DNA of 64,000 nucleotides from Bacteroidaceae bacterium (GTDB lineage Bacteria; Bacteroidota; Bacteroidia; Bacteroidales; Bacteroidaceae). The notes under the pieces were generated by a model that was given only the letters and a program-made list of their open reading frames with translations, ran no database searches and was not told where the DNA came from. Position numbers and translations under genes: made by a program. The stretch spans positions 20,544 through 84,543 of the forward strand of contig JAFZPZ010000027.1 in the NCBI GenBank assembly GCA_017552435.1, read 5' to 3'. Shown here one piece after another: positions 45,201 to 52,560 of this stretch. Within the stretch, counting starts at the first letter, position 1; every line of letters starts with the position of its first letter.

Positions 45201-46634
45201 GCAGAGGACGATTTCTTCGAAGTGGGTGGTAACTCTATCCTCGCCATGAAGGTGGTCATTGCCGCTGAGAAAGCAGGATACAGCATTGTCTATAACGATG
45301 TATTCTCATACACTACACCTCGATTAATGGCAGAATTCCTGGGTGCAGGCTCAGAAGAAAGTGAGGAGACTAGCGAGACAACGGGAACGACAGAAGGTGG
45401 CATATGGGTACCACCGGTAGTTGGCAGCGACAAGTACGACTACACACAGATTCACGAGTTGCTCTCTCATAATACGATTGAGGCATTCCGCAATGGCGAA
45501 CATCAAGCCATTGGCGACGTGCTTCTGTTAGGTGCGACGGGCTATCTTGGCAGTCATGTGCTTCACGAGTTGATTGTGAGCCATAACGGCAAGATATACT
45601 GTTTAGTTCGTCCGGGAAAAGAGGAGAATGGACAGGCCCGTCTGAAAGCCATGCAGCGTTATTATTTCGGTGACAACGATGCCTCGATTGCCGATGCTTT
45701 ATACGACTCACGTATCATCGTCATCGACGGCGATGCCACTGATCCCGCTTCGTTAGAGCAGTTTGAGGCGCCTCATAGTGGCATGACGGTCATCAACTGT
45801 GCTGCCAGTGTCAAGCACTTTGCTAAGGGCAACGAGATTGACCGCGTGAATGTCGAGTCGGTAAAGAATCTGACGGCATGGTGTCTGCGCTGGGATGCAC
45901 GTCTGGTACATATCTCAACCGGTAGCATCATGGGTAGTCGTAAGAACGGTCTGCCGCCAACCACATATCGGTTTAATGAACAAGTGCTTTATGCAGGTCA
46001 GGAAATCAATTTCAACCAGTACGTACACTCCAAGTTCATGGCCGAACGGCACATCTATGAGGAGATTCTGGAGCATGGACTGAAAGCAAAGGTAATGCGT
46101 GTGGGAAATCTGGCACCGAGAGCACAGGACGGCGAATTCCAGATAAACTACTCGACCAACACCTATATGAACTCACTGCAGGCATATCAGGCCCTGGGCT
46201 TCATTCCATACGACGCTCTGGTCAAGCTGACGGAGTTCTCACCCATCGATGCGCTGGCAAAGGCCATCCTCGCCTTGGCAACTACACCGGAGGACTGCGT
46301 ATGCTTCATTCCTATGAATACCCATCGACCACTGATGGGAGACGTCATCCGCGTGTTGAGTGCCCTCAAAGATCCTATTCAAGGTGCTGAGAACGAGACA
46401 TTCGCAAAGGCTCTGAATGAAGCACTTGCCTCTGAAGCCAAGAGCCAGTCCGTAAGCACTTTGATTGCCTACAAGAACAATGATAACATCCAGACCATCG
46501 GTCTTGAATGCTTAAACAGCGACTATACCAACAGAGTTTTGGAACGCCTTGGATTCTCTTGGCCAGAGACGGGTTCTGCCTACATCCGTCAGTTCATTGA
46601 ACGATTGGCAGAAAAAGGTTTTTTCAAGTGCTAA
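39219..46634 (+). CDS. Nonribosomal peptide synthetase, C-A-T-C-A-T-reductase
   Basis: This dimodular 2471-residue NRPS has C1 (about 1-430, HHIIGDG at 137-143), A1 (440-935, LYTSGSTGVPKG, GYGPTEA, specificity loop at D635), T1 (Ser974 in GLTSISAI) and C2 (1045-1440, HHLVSDG at 1168-1174). A2 (1455-1955, loop at D1674), T2 (Ser2006 in GGNSILAM) and a thioester reductase (2060-2471, GATGYLG at 2105-2111, Y2268/K2272) follow. By-eye specificity residues are D-V-E-F-S-A-G-I-I for A1 and D-V-S-L-V-G-G-C-G for A2, neither a code I can assign. Starting with an intact C domain, it needs an upstream acyl or aminoacyl donor. The reductase should release an aldehyde or alcohol. Four short-repeat arrays are read in frame. 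Confidence 0.95.
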   Translation: MKTFAPLSKVQYGLYVECVAHQGEACYNLPYLYVLDGTLDEEKLCRAIETAVAAHPTLFTRIELNDQGDPLQTVDDTETFKLNVEYIENLGLEGKSFNSQLSTLNYLIVPFNIYEDRLFHIRLLRDKEHFYFFLDIHHIIGDGTTLKVMLADLEKAYAGEALEPEAMTMAEVALAEEALRKTSAFEEGKQWYAQNFDCSDCYTPLMPDLDDPVHSEASMVRTLGIDMARVDQFCKDNGIFKSNFFTTAYSFLLARYNNEQESLFTTIYNGRTDKRFLHSVGMTVKTLPVYAKFDNETKVLDYLKAGQDQMGGVRKHEAYAFSDVVNDLGLQSNTMFAWHGMMFADEQLCGKPMKTIRLCNSTLEASLYLKAFILNGKYQIKAEYNSNEYSEALISQFLESYEAVVEGFLTKEYLRDVNITTTSQIVLLDSFNDTDRPYDDTQTVVSLFRRQVKATPDAEAVVFKDHRYTYAQVDEISDRLAGYIASKGLGVGDAVSIIIPRCEWMVIASFGILKAGCAYQPLDPSYPKERLNFMVKDAAAKLLIADEELRDLVDEYQGEVLLTKDIQNIEISECQHVEIKPSDRFILLYTSGSTGVPKGCQLTHGNLVCYCNWYWKYYALKPEHNVAEYASYGFDVHQEGIYPPLTGGATVHIIPEELRLDLVSLNDYLEREHITHTFMTTQVGYQFATNIENHSLIHMSVAGEKLASIAPPAGYQLHNGYGPTEATIIITVYPVTKKNADVPIGKPLDNVKLYVVDQQGRRLPVGALGELWAAGPQVALGYLNRPDKNAEVFIQNPFTTEEKYIRAYRTGDIVRYLPDGNIQFVGRKDGQVKIRGFRIELKEVEAVIREFPGIKDATVQAFDDENGGKFIAAYIVSDSEIDIEALNDFILDQKPPYMVPAVTMQIDAIPLNQNQKVNKKALPKPVKSAATESQQAIQAPMNVLEQELHEMIAGIINHSDFGITTVLGFAGLTSISAIKLAVQVNKRYGITLDAKSLVKSGTLQSIENEILEQMLNGQLKIDNGQLDSVPHNSQLSIVNCQLESAPLSFAQQGVFTECQANPDAVQYNIPIALHFPKEIGEEQLADAVRKVVDAHPYILCHFVADGDNGIIQEPIPDFTLDIPVKTMTADELEAYKKEFVRPFDLEKGPCVRFEIVKTDKLTLLADTHHLVSDGASVDLLITQLTQALDGTVPQREDYTYYDFVRDEEITPETERFFEQQMAEVEEPTQLIPDVFVQNLPHIQKSVFVATDIQAVKAFAQKNGITPAAVYLGASFITFGRYVCEDLVSIVTVSNGRSNIKVWNTMGMFVNTLPLVTTLDNHEKTADFLRRVSQNFSDTIEHENYPFARIASRYDFHPQISYAYQIGVLNDYRTKYGAVEMEGLALELAKLPVAVYIVGTEGDARIKVDYDTALFSEEMMTGLAKSIDNVVSTLMESENLSEVSLTGKEEWKMLDSFNADWDLDFDKTDTVVSVFRRNAKNQPDKVAAVFKDKAYTYRELDKLTDQLAAKLYAHACQATGKTVLAEEVISILLNRNENVFILPLAAVKAGLAYEPLDPSYPKERLNFMVKDAGACLLVAEESLLGLVDEYEGPTVTVEELYASPDLTADNCQLSIVNCQLKPSDLLIMLYTSGSTGLPKGCQIEHRNMVAYAHGVRNDFYRRDDRIAAYASFGFDVNMSDVFCTLLNGGTVYLIPEEIRMNLDALARYFDEAGITALLLTTQVGVQFLQNYPQLKTLRMLVMGGEKLPAVDPSRLSYTIVNGYGPTENCCGVSLFPIRAWEPNIPIGKPMATIHGYVLDKSGHRLPAGAAGEYCLSGPQVSRGYLNRPDKTAEAYESSPFDEFRMYHTGDIVRYRQNGDVEFVGRKDGQVKIRGFRIETKEVEAVIRGFSGISDVTVQAYDYEGGGKYLAAFVVSNNTIDIDALREFIKSQKPAYMVPAAIVQIEKIPLTVNQKVDKKALPEPRLQKAAYVAPKGKTEKDFCAIFEEVLGVERVSAEDDFFEVGGNSILAMKVVIAAEKAGYSIVYNDVFSYTTPRLMAEFLGAGSEESEETSETTGTTEGGIWVPPVVGSDKYDYTQIHELLSHNTIEAFRNGEHQAIGDVLLLGATGYLGSHVLHELIVSHNGKIYCLVRPGKEENGQARLKAMQRYYFGDNDASIADALYDSRIIVIDGDATDPASLEQFEAPHSGMTVINCAASVKHFAKGNEIDRVNVESVKNLTAWCLRWDARLVHISTGSIMGSRKNGLPPTTYRFNEQVLYAGQEINFNQYVHSKFMAERHIYEEILEHGLKAKVMRVGNLAPRAQDGEFQINYSTNTYMNSLQAYQALGFIPYDALVKLTEFSPIDALAKAILALATTPEDCVCFIPMNTHRPLMGDVIRVLSALKDPIQGAENETFAKALNEALASEAKSQSVSTLIAYKNNDNIQTIGLECLNSDYTNRVLERLGFSWPETGSAYIRQFIERLAEKGFFKC
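39510..39537 (+). repeat. Heptamer array inside C1
   Basis: Four units of CAACTCT type encode NSQLSTLNY, in a loop about 30 residues before the catalytic HHIIGDG. Confidence 0.85.
40916..40955 (+). repeat. Octamer array just before core motif A3 of A1
   Basis: Five 8-bp units of TCGAAATA type encode QNIEISECQHVEI, immediately upstream of the ATP-binding LYTSGSTG loop. Confidence 0.75.
42263..42345 (+). repeat. Head-to-head heptamer arrays in the T1-C2 linker
   Basis: Five CAATGGA/CAATTGA-type units (42263-42297) and five CAATTGT-type units (42311-42345) lie around a 14-nt spacer. The two arrays are largely complementary because the core CAATTG is palindromic. Both are open in frame and extend the linker by about 28 residues. 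Confidence 0.88.
44042..44076 (+). repeat. Heptamer array just before core motif A3 of A2
   Basis: Five CAATTGT-type units encode DNCQLSIVNCQLK. The position matches the arrays in A1 and in the second synthetase. Confidence 0.9.
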
Positions 46635-46640
46635 CTGACG

Positions 46641-49600
46641 ATGGAGAAACTACTTCATGAACGAATCGCGGCTTATGCAGCTGTAAACCCTTCGAAGACA
46701 GCCTTGCTGGATACGCAAGGGGAAATAAGCTACGGGCAACTGGAGGCCATGAGTGCCTCCCTTGCCTGTGAGCTCGCTGCGAGGGGTGTCCGTCAAGGCG
46801 ATGCCGTGGCAGTATATGTGCCCTATGGCAAGGACATTCTGGTGGGTGCAGTGTCTGCACTTCGCGCTGGCGGCATATTTATCCCCTTCGACGAGGCGTA
46901 CCCTGTGGAACGCCTGGAGAGCATACTGCAAGATTCCGAAACCAAGGCTATTCTGACTGTACAGGAGTTGTGGAACAGCAAAACCCTGCACTTCCCAAAA
47001 GAAAGGGTTATCTTTATGGATGAGACAGTGCCGGTGGAAGATAATTCTCAATTGTCAATTGTCAATTGTCAATTATCAATTCACGAGGACTCTCCCGCTA
47101 TGCTGCTCTACACATCCGGAACGACGGGCCGTCCCAAGGGCGTGCTTCACACCCATAAGATGCTGACGCACATCGTGGATTGGATGAATATTCACGAAGG
47201 TGCTGAGATGGATGAAAGCACTCGCACAGGAGTCATGTCAGGCATCTCCTTTGTAGGTACGCAAATGTTTCTGTTAGGACCGCTCAGCAAAGGCGGTACC
47301 GTATGTTTTGCACCGGAAGCGGCACGAAAGGATGTAGGATTCCTCTACCAGTTTATCCAGGAAGTAGGCATTACCCATATCTTCCTGCCTGCAGCACTGG
47401 CAGCCATCATGGCAGAGGATTATGACATCAGCGGCCGGTTCATCTTCGCTGCCGGAGAAAAACTGCGCAATTTTAGGGCGCATAACCCGGGCAATGTGCT
47501 CATCAACAGCTACGGATGTACAGAAACCAGCGGTGTGCTGTCGAAGAAGGTATATGGAGGCGAGGAGCGTGTCCTGGTTGGCAAACCGTTTTCCAACACC
47601 AAGACGCTCATCGTCGATGATGCGCTTCGTCCGGTACCTCGCGGAGAAGCCGGGGAACTGGTGATTTCCAACGACTTCATGTCGCGGGGCTATTTCAAGT
47701 TGCCGGAGCAGAGTGCTGAGAAATGGAAGCAGATCGACGGTGTCTGCTGGTATCGCACTGGTGACAGGGCGAGATACACGGATGAGGGGGACGTAGAGCT
47801 TCTCGGACGCATCGACAATATGGTGAAGCTACGCGGTTTCCGCATAGAGACCGGCGAGGTGGAGGCTCAGATTGCCAAGGCCATCTCTAAACTCTCATCT
47901 CTAAACTCTAAACCCACATTGGTTGTAGTCGTCAAGAACTTAAACGGCGTTGACCACCTGTCGTGCTATTATGAGGCGAAGCGTGAACTAGATAAGAATG
48001 CGGTAAAAGCCGAAATTGCAAAAAGTCTGGCGGAATACATGATACCCGATGTATGGGTACGGATGGACGTTCTGCCACGTAATGCCAATGGCAAAGTGAT
48101 GCGAGGGGAACTTCCGAATCCAAAGAGAGAGCGGATCATCACGGGTGTCATTGACAGCGAAGTGCTGTTCAGAATATTGGCAACTGCCGAGGAAGTATTA
48201 GACGGAGACACCCATATCGGACCTGACGAGAGGTTTACTGACGTCGGTGGAACGTCGCTTGTCGCTATGAAATACGCCACAGCACTACGCCAGCAAGGTA
48301 TCAAGATAACCGGTAAGCAGATATTACAATATAACGTTTTCCGCAAGATTTCCGAGGTCGCCGAGGTGGCCTACGAGCAGCTATGGAGCCAGGAGGAGTT
48401 TGAAAGCATCGTTCGTGACTTTGCAGCAAGGGGTGAACACATCGAAAAAGTGTTGCCTATTACGAACTGGCAGAACGAGATGTTGTTCCGACAGTTAATC
48501 AAGCCCGATTCCCACAGCTACCGGAATGTAGTTTTCCTGCAGGTCGACAGCATCGTCGGCGAAGCACATCTGCGCGAAGCCCTCGACATCGTAGCCCGTG
48601 AGAACGAGCAGCTGCGGTCGGCCATCGTATTCCATGGCATTCCCGTCATACAGCAAGTCATCACCGACCGCAGGATACCCCTGGAGATGCTGGACGCGGC
48701 TGTTTACGACCACCAGACGCTTGGAAAGGTGCGCGATGCATTGTATAGTGCCCCCATCGACCTGCAATTCAGCCCGATGATGCGGATGGTTTGCCTGCAT
48801 GCCAACGGAAAGAGCTTCCTCTACGTGATGACCCATAACATCGCAGTGAGCCAACAGCAGCTGAGGGGGTACTTGTTAAGGCTGATGCAGGTGCTGGCAG
48901 GCCATTATCCCGACGATGTCTCTATCAGTGGATGGGTAGAGATATTAAGTGAAAAGGGAATTGAAAATAGTGATAAACTTGCAACCTCCGAAGTGGGGAG
49001 CGCGGAAGGAAATTCTTCTTCGCAAAGCTCAGGCGCAGGCGGAACACTCTTCACTCTTCACTCTTCACCTTCCGAGATGTGTGTATATTCAGCAAACGAT
49101 GGTCCAAAGATGGTATTCGTACATACAGCCAATACCGGCAGCGACGCGTACTACCAATTAGCCGACAGAATAAGCGATACGGTGTCCTTCGCTGTCATCG
49201 AGCCGTACAATCTGTACCATCCCGATGATGTGCGCCGCAGCATCAAAGCTATTGCCTCGAACTATATCCGTATTCTCAAGGCGTATCAGCCCGAAGGTCC
49301 ATATATTCTCGGCGGCTGGTGCTACGGTGGAATAGTGGCACACGAAATGGCTTGTCAGCTCCGAGAAGCAGGAGAAGACGTACAGCATCTCATCATGCTT
49401 GACTCCCATGCATTGGGAAACAGCACACTTCGTGAGATGTCCAGGGGGATGTTCTCTGAAGTCAATGTGGCGTATTTTGAGACATGTCCATTGTTTGCTG
49501 AGCTTAGAGAGGCGGGCATGCTGGAAGCGATGGTCAATAATGCCGCCAACGTAGCCGACGACTTGATGCACCACAGTCTATCGTTCTTCGATGGCAACGT

Positions 49601-49814
49601 GACGTATTTCAAGCCCGACCAAATCCCTGCCGGAGTGACGGGCGACAACCTGAAATACTGGGCAAAGATGATGGAGTTTGAAGCAGGCAATTTCGAAAAC
49701 TACTGTGACAAGTCGAAACTCCATATCATTCATACCCCCCACGAGCACGACCTCATGATGGACGATGCTTCGCTGGATATTATTGTACCTGAGTTGTATA
49801 AAATACTTAAGTAA
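46641..49814 (+). CDS. Second NRPS: A-T-half C domain-thioesterase with Cys nucleophile
   Basis: This 1057-residue protein starts directly with an adenylation domain (about 10-490; LYTSGTTGRPKG, RGFRIETGEVEAQ, catalytic Lys in NANGKVMRG). At the first specificity position the usual Asp is Val205 (SFVGTQMF), and core A5 reads YGCTE instead of YGPTE. A carrier domain follows (Ser539, GGTSLVAM). Only the N-terminal lobe of a condensation domain remains (about 590-765), with the motif degenerated to HNIAVSQ. After a repeat-encoded linker comes a thioesterase (about 815-1057) with GGWCYGG (Cys894), then LDSHA and HEHD. Lack of a leading C domain suggests an initiating module that loads a substrate without an alpha-amino group. 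It lies 6 nt after the first NRPS. Confidence 0.92.
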   Translation: MEKLLHERIAAYAAVNPSKTALLDTQGEISYGQLEAMSASLACELAARGVRQGDAVAVYVPYGKDILVGAVSALRAGGIFIPFDEAYPVERLESILQDSETKAILTVQELWNSKTLHFPKERVIFMDETVPVEDNSQLSIVNCQLSIHEDSPAMLLYTSGTTGRPKGVLHTHKMLTHIVDWMNIHEGAEMDESTRTGVMSGISFVGTQMFLLGPLSKGGTVCFAPEAARKDVGFLYQFIQEVGITHIFLPAALAAIMAEDYDISGRFIFAAGEKLRNFRAHNPGNVLINSYGCTETSGVLSKKVYGGEERVLVGKPFSNTKTLIVDDALRPVPRGEAGELVISNDFMSRGYFKLPEQSAEKWKQIDGVCWYRTGDRARYTDEGDVELLGRIDNMVKLRGFRIETGEVEAQIAKAISKLSSLNSKPTLVVVVKNLNGVDHLSCYYEAKRELDKNAVKAEIAKSLAEYMIPDVWVRMDVLPRNANGKVMRGELPNPKRERIITGVIDSEVLFRILATAEEVLDGDTHIGPDERFTDVGGTSLVAMKYATALRQQGIKITGKQILQYNVFRKISEVAEVAYEQLWSQEEFESIVRDFAARGEHIEKVLPITNWQNEMLFRQLIKPDSHSYRNVVFLQVDSIVGEAHLREALDIVARENEQLRSAIVFHGIPVIQQVITDRRIPLEMLDAAVYDHQTLGKVRDALYSAPIDLQFSPMMRMVCLHANGKSFLYVMTHNIAVSQQQLRGYLLRLMQVLAGHYPDDVSISGWVEILSEKGIENSDKLATSEVGSAEGNSSSQSSGAGGTLFTLHSSPSEMCVYSANDGPKMVFVHTANTGSDAYYQLADRISDTVSFAVIEPYNLYHPDDVRRSIKAIASNYIRILKAYQPEGPYILGGWCYGGIVAHEMACQLREAGEDVQHLIMLDSHALGNSTLREMSRGMFSEVNVAYFETCPLFAELREAGMLEAMVNNAANVADDLMHHSLSFFDGNVTYFKPDQIPAGVTGDNLKYWAKMMEFEAGNFENYCDKSKLHIIHTPHEHDLMMDDASLDIIVPELYKILK
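47042..47083 (+). repeat. Heptamer array just before core motif A3 of the second NRPS
   Basis: Six CAATTGT-type units (42 nt, 14 codons) encode NSQLSIVNCQLSI, at the same position as the arrays in A1 and A2 of the first NRPS. Confidence 0.9.
47888..47915 (+). repeat. Heptamer array in the small subdomain of the second NRPS
   Basis: Four TAAACTC-type units encode KLSSLNSKP, in the loop after the EVEAQIAKAI helix. Confidence 0.8.
49045..49072 (+). repeat. Heptamer array in the linker before the thioesterase
   Basis: Four CACTCTT-type units encode TLFTLHSSPS, between the truncated condensation lobe and the thioesterase. Confidence 0.85.
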
Positions 49815-51170
49815 ATGATACAAAAGTCTTTTAACAGGGAGTACTGGGTATTCCTGTGGTCATCCATCCTCATTGCCCTCTCGGCCTGTCTGGGCACTGT
49901 GTTGGATGCCATCATTGTGGGTAACTTGATAGATGAGGACTCGGTGAGTGCCATCAACATCTCGCGCACCATGGTGCAGTTCTTGTTCACCCTGAGCATG
50001 CTTCTGGCACTGGGTGCGGGTATGCTGGTGGGTATGCAGCTGGGAAAGAAGGACCAGCGGCATGCCTCCTATATTTTCACCGTGTCGATGGCGGCCTATG
50101 TTGCCGCGGGTCTGGTCATTGCGGCTGTCGGATTCCTGTTCCCCGATGCTTCTACCAGGCTGTTCTGTAACAACGAGCGTTTCTTTGAACCTACCAAGGC
50201 CTATCTGCAGGTGATGATGCTCGGTGCACCGGTCTATCTGCTGATGTGGGGCCTGGATGCGATGGTTAGCGTGGATGGCAGTCCGAAACTGGTATCGCTC
50301 TCCATTTTCGTCGATAATGTGGTCCATCTTGTGCTCGACATCGTGTTCATCAAGTATCTGGGTTGGGGTATTGCCAGTTCGTCTGTGGCAACTGTCATCG
50401 GCCATGCCGTTGGCATCGCCTTCATGGCTTTCCATTTCCTCTCGCCTCGGAACAACCTGCGGCTTGTGTGGAGGAGTGACGGGAAAGACTATACTCTTCG
50501 CTCTACACTAAAAGACATCATTTCGCAGGGTGCACCGCTGGCCATTGCCTCCATTTGTTTGACGCTGCTGCTGTTCAGTTCCAACCGCATCGTGCTGTCC
50601 ACGCTGGGGCGTGCAGGTATTTTTGCTTTCTCGCTGTGTTTGTATCTGTTGCAGATCTACAATCTTTTCCTGTCGGGTGTCTGCCGCACGATCCAGTCGT
50701 TGGGTTCCATCCAGGTGGGGAAGGGCGACAACGAAACGTTCAAACTGGTGCTGCGCAAGTCGTTCAACTTCATCACCGTGGCGATGGTGATTACCTGTGT
50801 GTACGTATGGATATGGCCGGAGTCGATAGCGATACTCTTCGGCGCCAACGAGCCGGAGCTGATAGCTGCGTCGCATAGTGCGCTGCGACTGTTTGCGCTC
50901 AGCTTTATTCCGTTCTGCTATATCAACGCCATCATGATTGTCTACAAGCTCTACGGCCACCACAAGATGGCGCTGTTCATCTCTTTCGCCCTCTCGTTGA
51001 CCGTCATCCCTGTGCTCTGGGTTATGTCCATGCTCATGCCGGACCTGCTCTGGTACAGCTACCTGATTGCCTACGTCATAGAGATGGCCGCTATTGTTAT
51101 TCTGCATAAGGCGATGCACATCAGGTTCGTTCTGCCAATGGCGAAAAGCAGTTCCGACACTGCCACCTGA
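49815..51170 (+). CDS. MATE-family efflux transporter
   Basis: This is a 451-residue inner-membrane protein with about twelve hydrophobic segments in two homologous halves, the MATE/NorM-like pattern of cation-coupled drug or metabolite export. The N-terminal segment GTVLDAIIVGNLIDEDSVSA corresponds to the conserved first helix/loop. Its ATG directly follows the NRPS stop codon (TAAATG), the tightest coupling in the operon. It is therefore the likely inner-membrane exporter of the peptide product. Confidence 0.92.
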   Translation: MIQKSFNREYWVFLWSSILIALSACLGTVLDAIIVGNLIDEDSVSAINISRTMVQFLFTLSMLLALGAGMLVGMQLGKKDQRHASYIFTVSMAAYVAAGLVIAAVGFLFPDASTRLFCNNERFFEPTKAYLQVMMLGAPVYLLMWGLDAMVSVDGSPKLVSLSIFVDNVVHLVLDIVFIKYLGWGIASSSVATVIGHAVGIAFMAFHFLSPRNNLRLVWRSDGKDYTLRSTLKDIISQGAPLAIASICLTLLLFSSNRIVLSTLGRAGIFAFSLCLYLLQIYNLFLSGVCRTIQSLGSIQVGKGDNETFKLVLRKSFNFITVAMVITCVYVWIWPESIAILFGANEPELIAASHSALRLFALSFIPFCYINAIMIVYKLYGHHKMALFISFALSLTVIPVLWVMSMLMPDLLWYSYLIAYVIEMAAIVILHKAMHIRFVLPMAKSSSDTAT

Positions 51171-51204
51171 GGGGTAGTTCCACCTTTCAATACTTTTATC
51201 TGAC

Positions 51205-52557
51205 ATGAAGAAGATTACTATCATCCTGGCTTTATTGCTGTCCACCGGCATCTGTGCACAGACGGACTCCCTCCGGAAAGAGAAAATCAACCAGTTTGAC
51301 CTCGGACTGAATTTTCTGGGGCATGGTGAGGTGCGCGGTGGAGGTTTGCCCCGTTCCTCCGATCCCGACGTGCAGGTGGAAGGCCATGCGAACTTCCTGC
51401 AGAGTCGCTTGCGCCTCATACTGGGCTATAAGCGCAAGTGGCTCGAGGCAAAGGCAGTCCTGCAGAACAACGCCATCTGGGGCGCGAAGAACAACACGGA
51501 CATCAAGATGTACGAGGCTTGGGTGAAAGCGACGGCGCGGTGTGGACTTTTCGCACAGGGCGGTCGCATTGCACTGGCTTACGACGACGAGCGCATCATC
51601 GGTCCCAACGACTTCGCGACGGCTGCCGCATCGCACGACGTACTTCGTGTGGGCTACGAAGGGCATGGCCATAAGGTGCATGCCATATTGGCATTCAACC
51701 AGAACATCAGCAACATCAACACGGGTACCTACTATAACGATGGCGCGGAGTACTACAAGAGTATGCAGACGCTGTGGTATCACTACGATATACCTCGGTT
51801 CCCGATTGGTGTCTCGTTGCTCTTCATGAATTACGGCTTCCAGGCCGGGTTCCCCGATGATCAATATAACCCTGCCCGTACGGAATACCAGCAGATGTTC
51901 GGTGGCTACGTGAACTACCAACCGAAGTACCTGCAACTTGAACTCTCGTACTACAGGCAGACTGGCAAGGAGGTGATTCAGAAGATGTCGAACGACATCA
52001 GGGCCTGGATGGCCGGTGTGAAACTCACCATCAAACCCACAGACCGCTATGGCTTCCTGCTGGGTTACGACTATCTGAGCGGTGATGACTACGTGTCCGT
52101 CCCTCGCTCCGGCACTTTGGGCTCCTCCAATAGCCTCCAGCTGGTGCAACATCAGGTGGAGAGGGGCTTCGCGCCGATGTACGGTTCGCGCACGAAGTTT
52201 TACGGTATGATGGACTACTTCTACGAGAGTGCCTACATCAACGGCTTTACGCCCGGCCTGCAGAATGCTTTTTTCGGGGCTTTCGGCAAGCCCGTTCCCA
52301 AGTTGAACATAGGTCTCTTTTACCATTATCTGGCTGTTGCCACCGAGTTGAAGGGACTCGGACGCACGCTGGGCCACAACATCGACCTACTGGCCAAATA
52401 CGAATTCACGAAGGACGTCTCTCTCTCGGTGGGCTACACCCAGATGCTCGGTACCGAGACGATGAATCGCCTGAAGCAAAGCAGCGATAGCAAGCACGCA
52501 GAATGGGCATGGTTCTCGCTTGTCATTTCACCTAACCTGTTCACGACAAAGTGGTAA
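51205..52557 (+). CDS. Outer-membrane beta-barrel protein (alginate-export/porin-like)
   Basis: This is an exported 450-residue protein with a signal peptide (MKKITIILALLLSTGICAQ). Its body has alternating hydrophobic strands, many Tyr/Phe girdle residues and a terminal Trp, consistent with a 16-18-stranded porin-like barrel. Segments such as LQSRLRLILGYKRKWLEAKA and YEAWVKATARCGLFAQGGRI are like alginate-export-type barrels, but I cannot name a family firmly. Its position after the MATE exporter suggests passage of the product through the outer membrane. Confidence 0.75.
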   Translation: MKKITIILALLLSTGICAQTDSLRKEKINQFDLGLNFLGHGEVRGGGLPRSSDPDVQVEGHANFLQSRLRLILGYKRKWLEAKAVLQNNAIWGAKNNTDIKMYEAWVKATARCGLFAQGGRIALAYDDERIIGPNDFATAAASHDVLRVGYEGHGHKVHAILAFNQNISNINTGTYYNDGAEYYKSMQTLWYHYDIPRFPIGVSLLFMNYGFQAGFPDDQYNPARTEYQQMFGGYVNYQPKYLQLELSYYRQTGKEVIQKMSNDIRAWMAGVKLTIKPTDRYGFLLGYDYLSGDDYVSVPRSGTLGSSNSLQLVQHQVERGFAPMYGSRTKFYGMMDYFYESAYINGFTPGLQNAFFGAFGKPVPKLNIGLFYHYLAVATELKGLGRTLGHNIDLLAKYEFTKDVSLSVGYTQMLGTETMNRLKQSSDSKHAEWAWFSLVISPNLFTTKW

Positions 52558-52560
52558 GGT

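Noticed and set aside
39219-46634. Assigning amino-acid substrates to A1 and A2
   Set aside because: The by-eye pocket residues match no code I can recall with confidence, so no residue is named.
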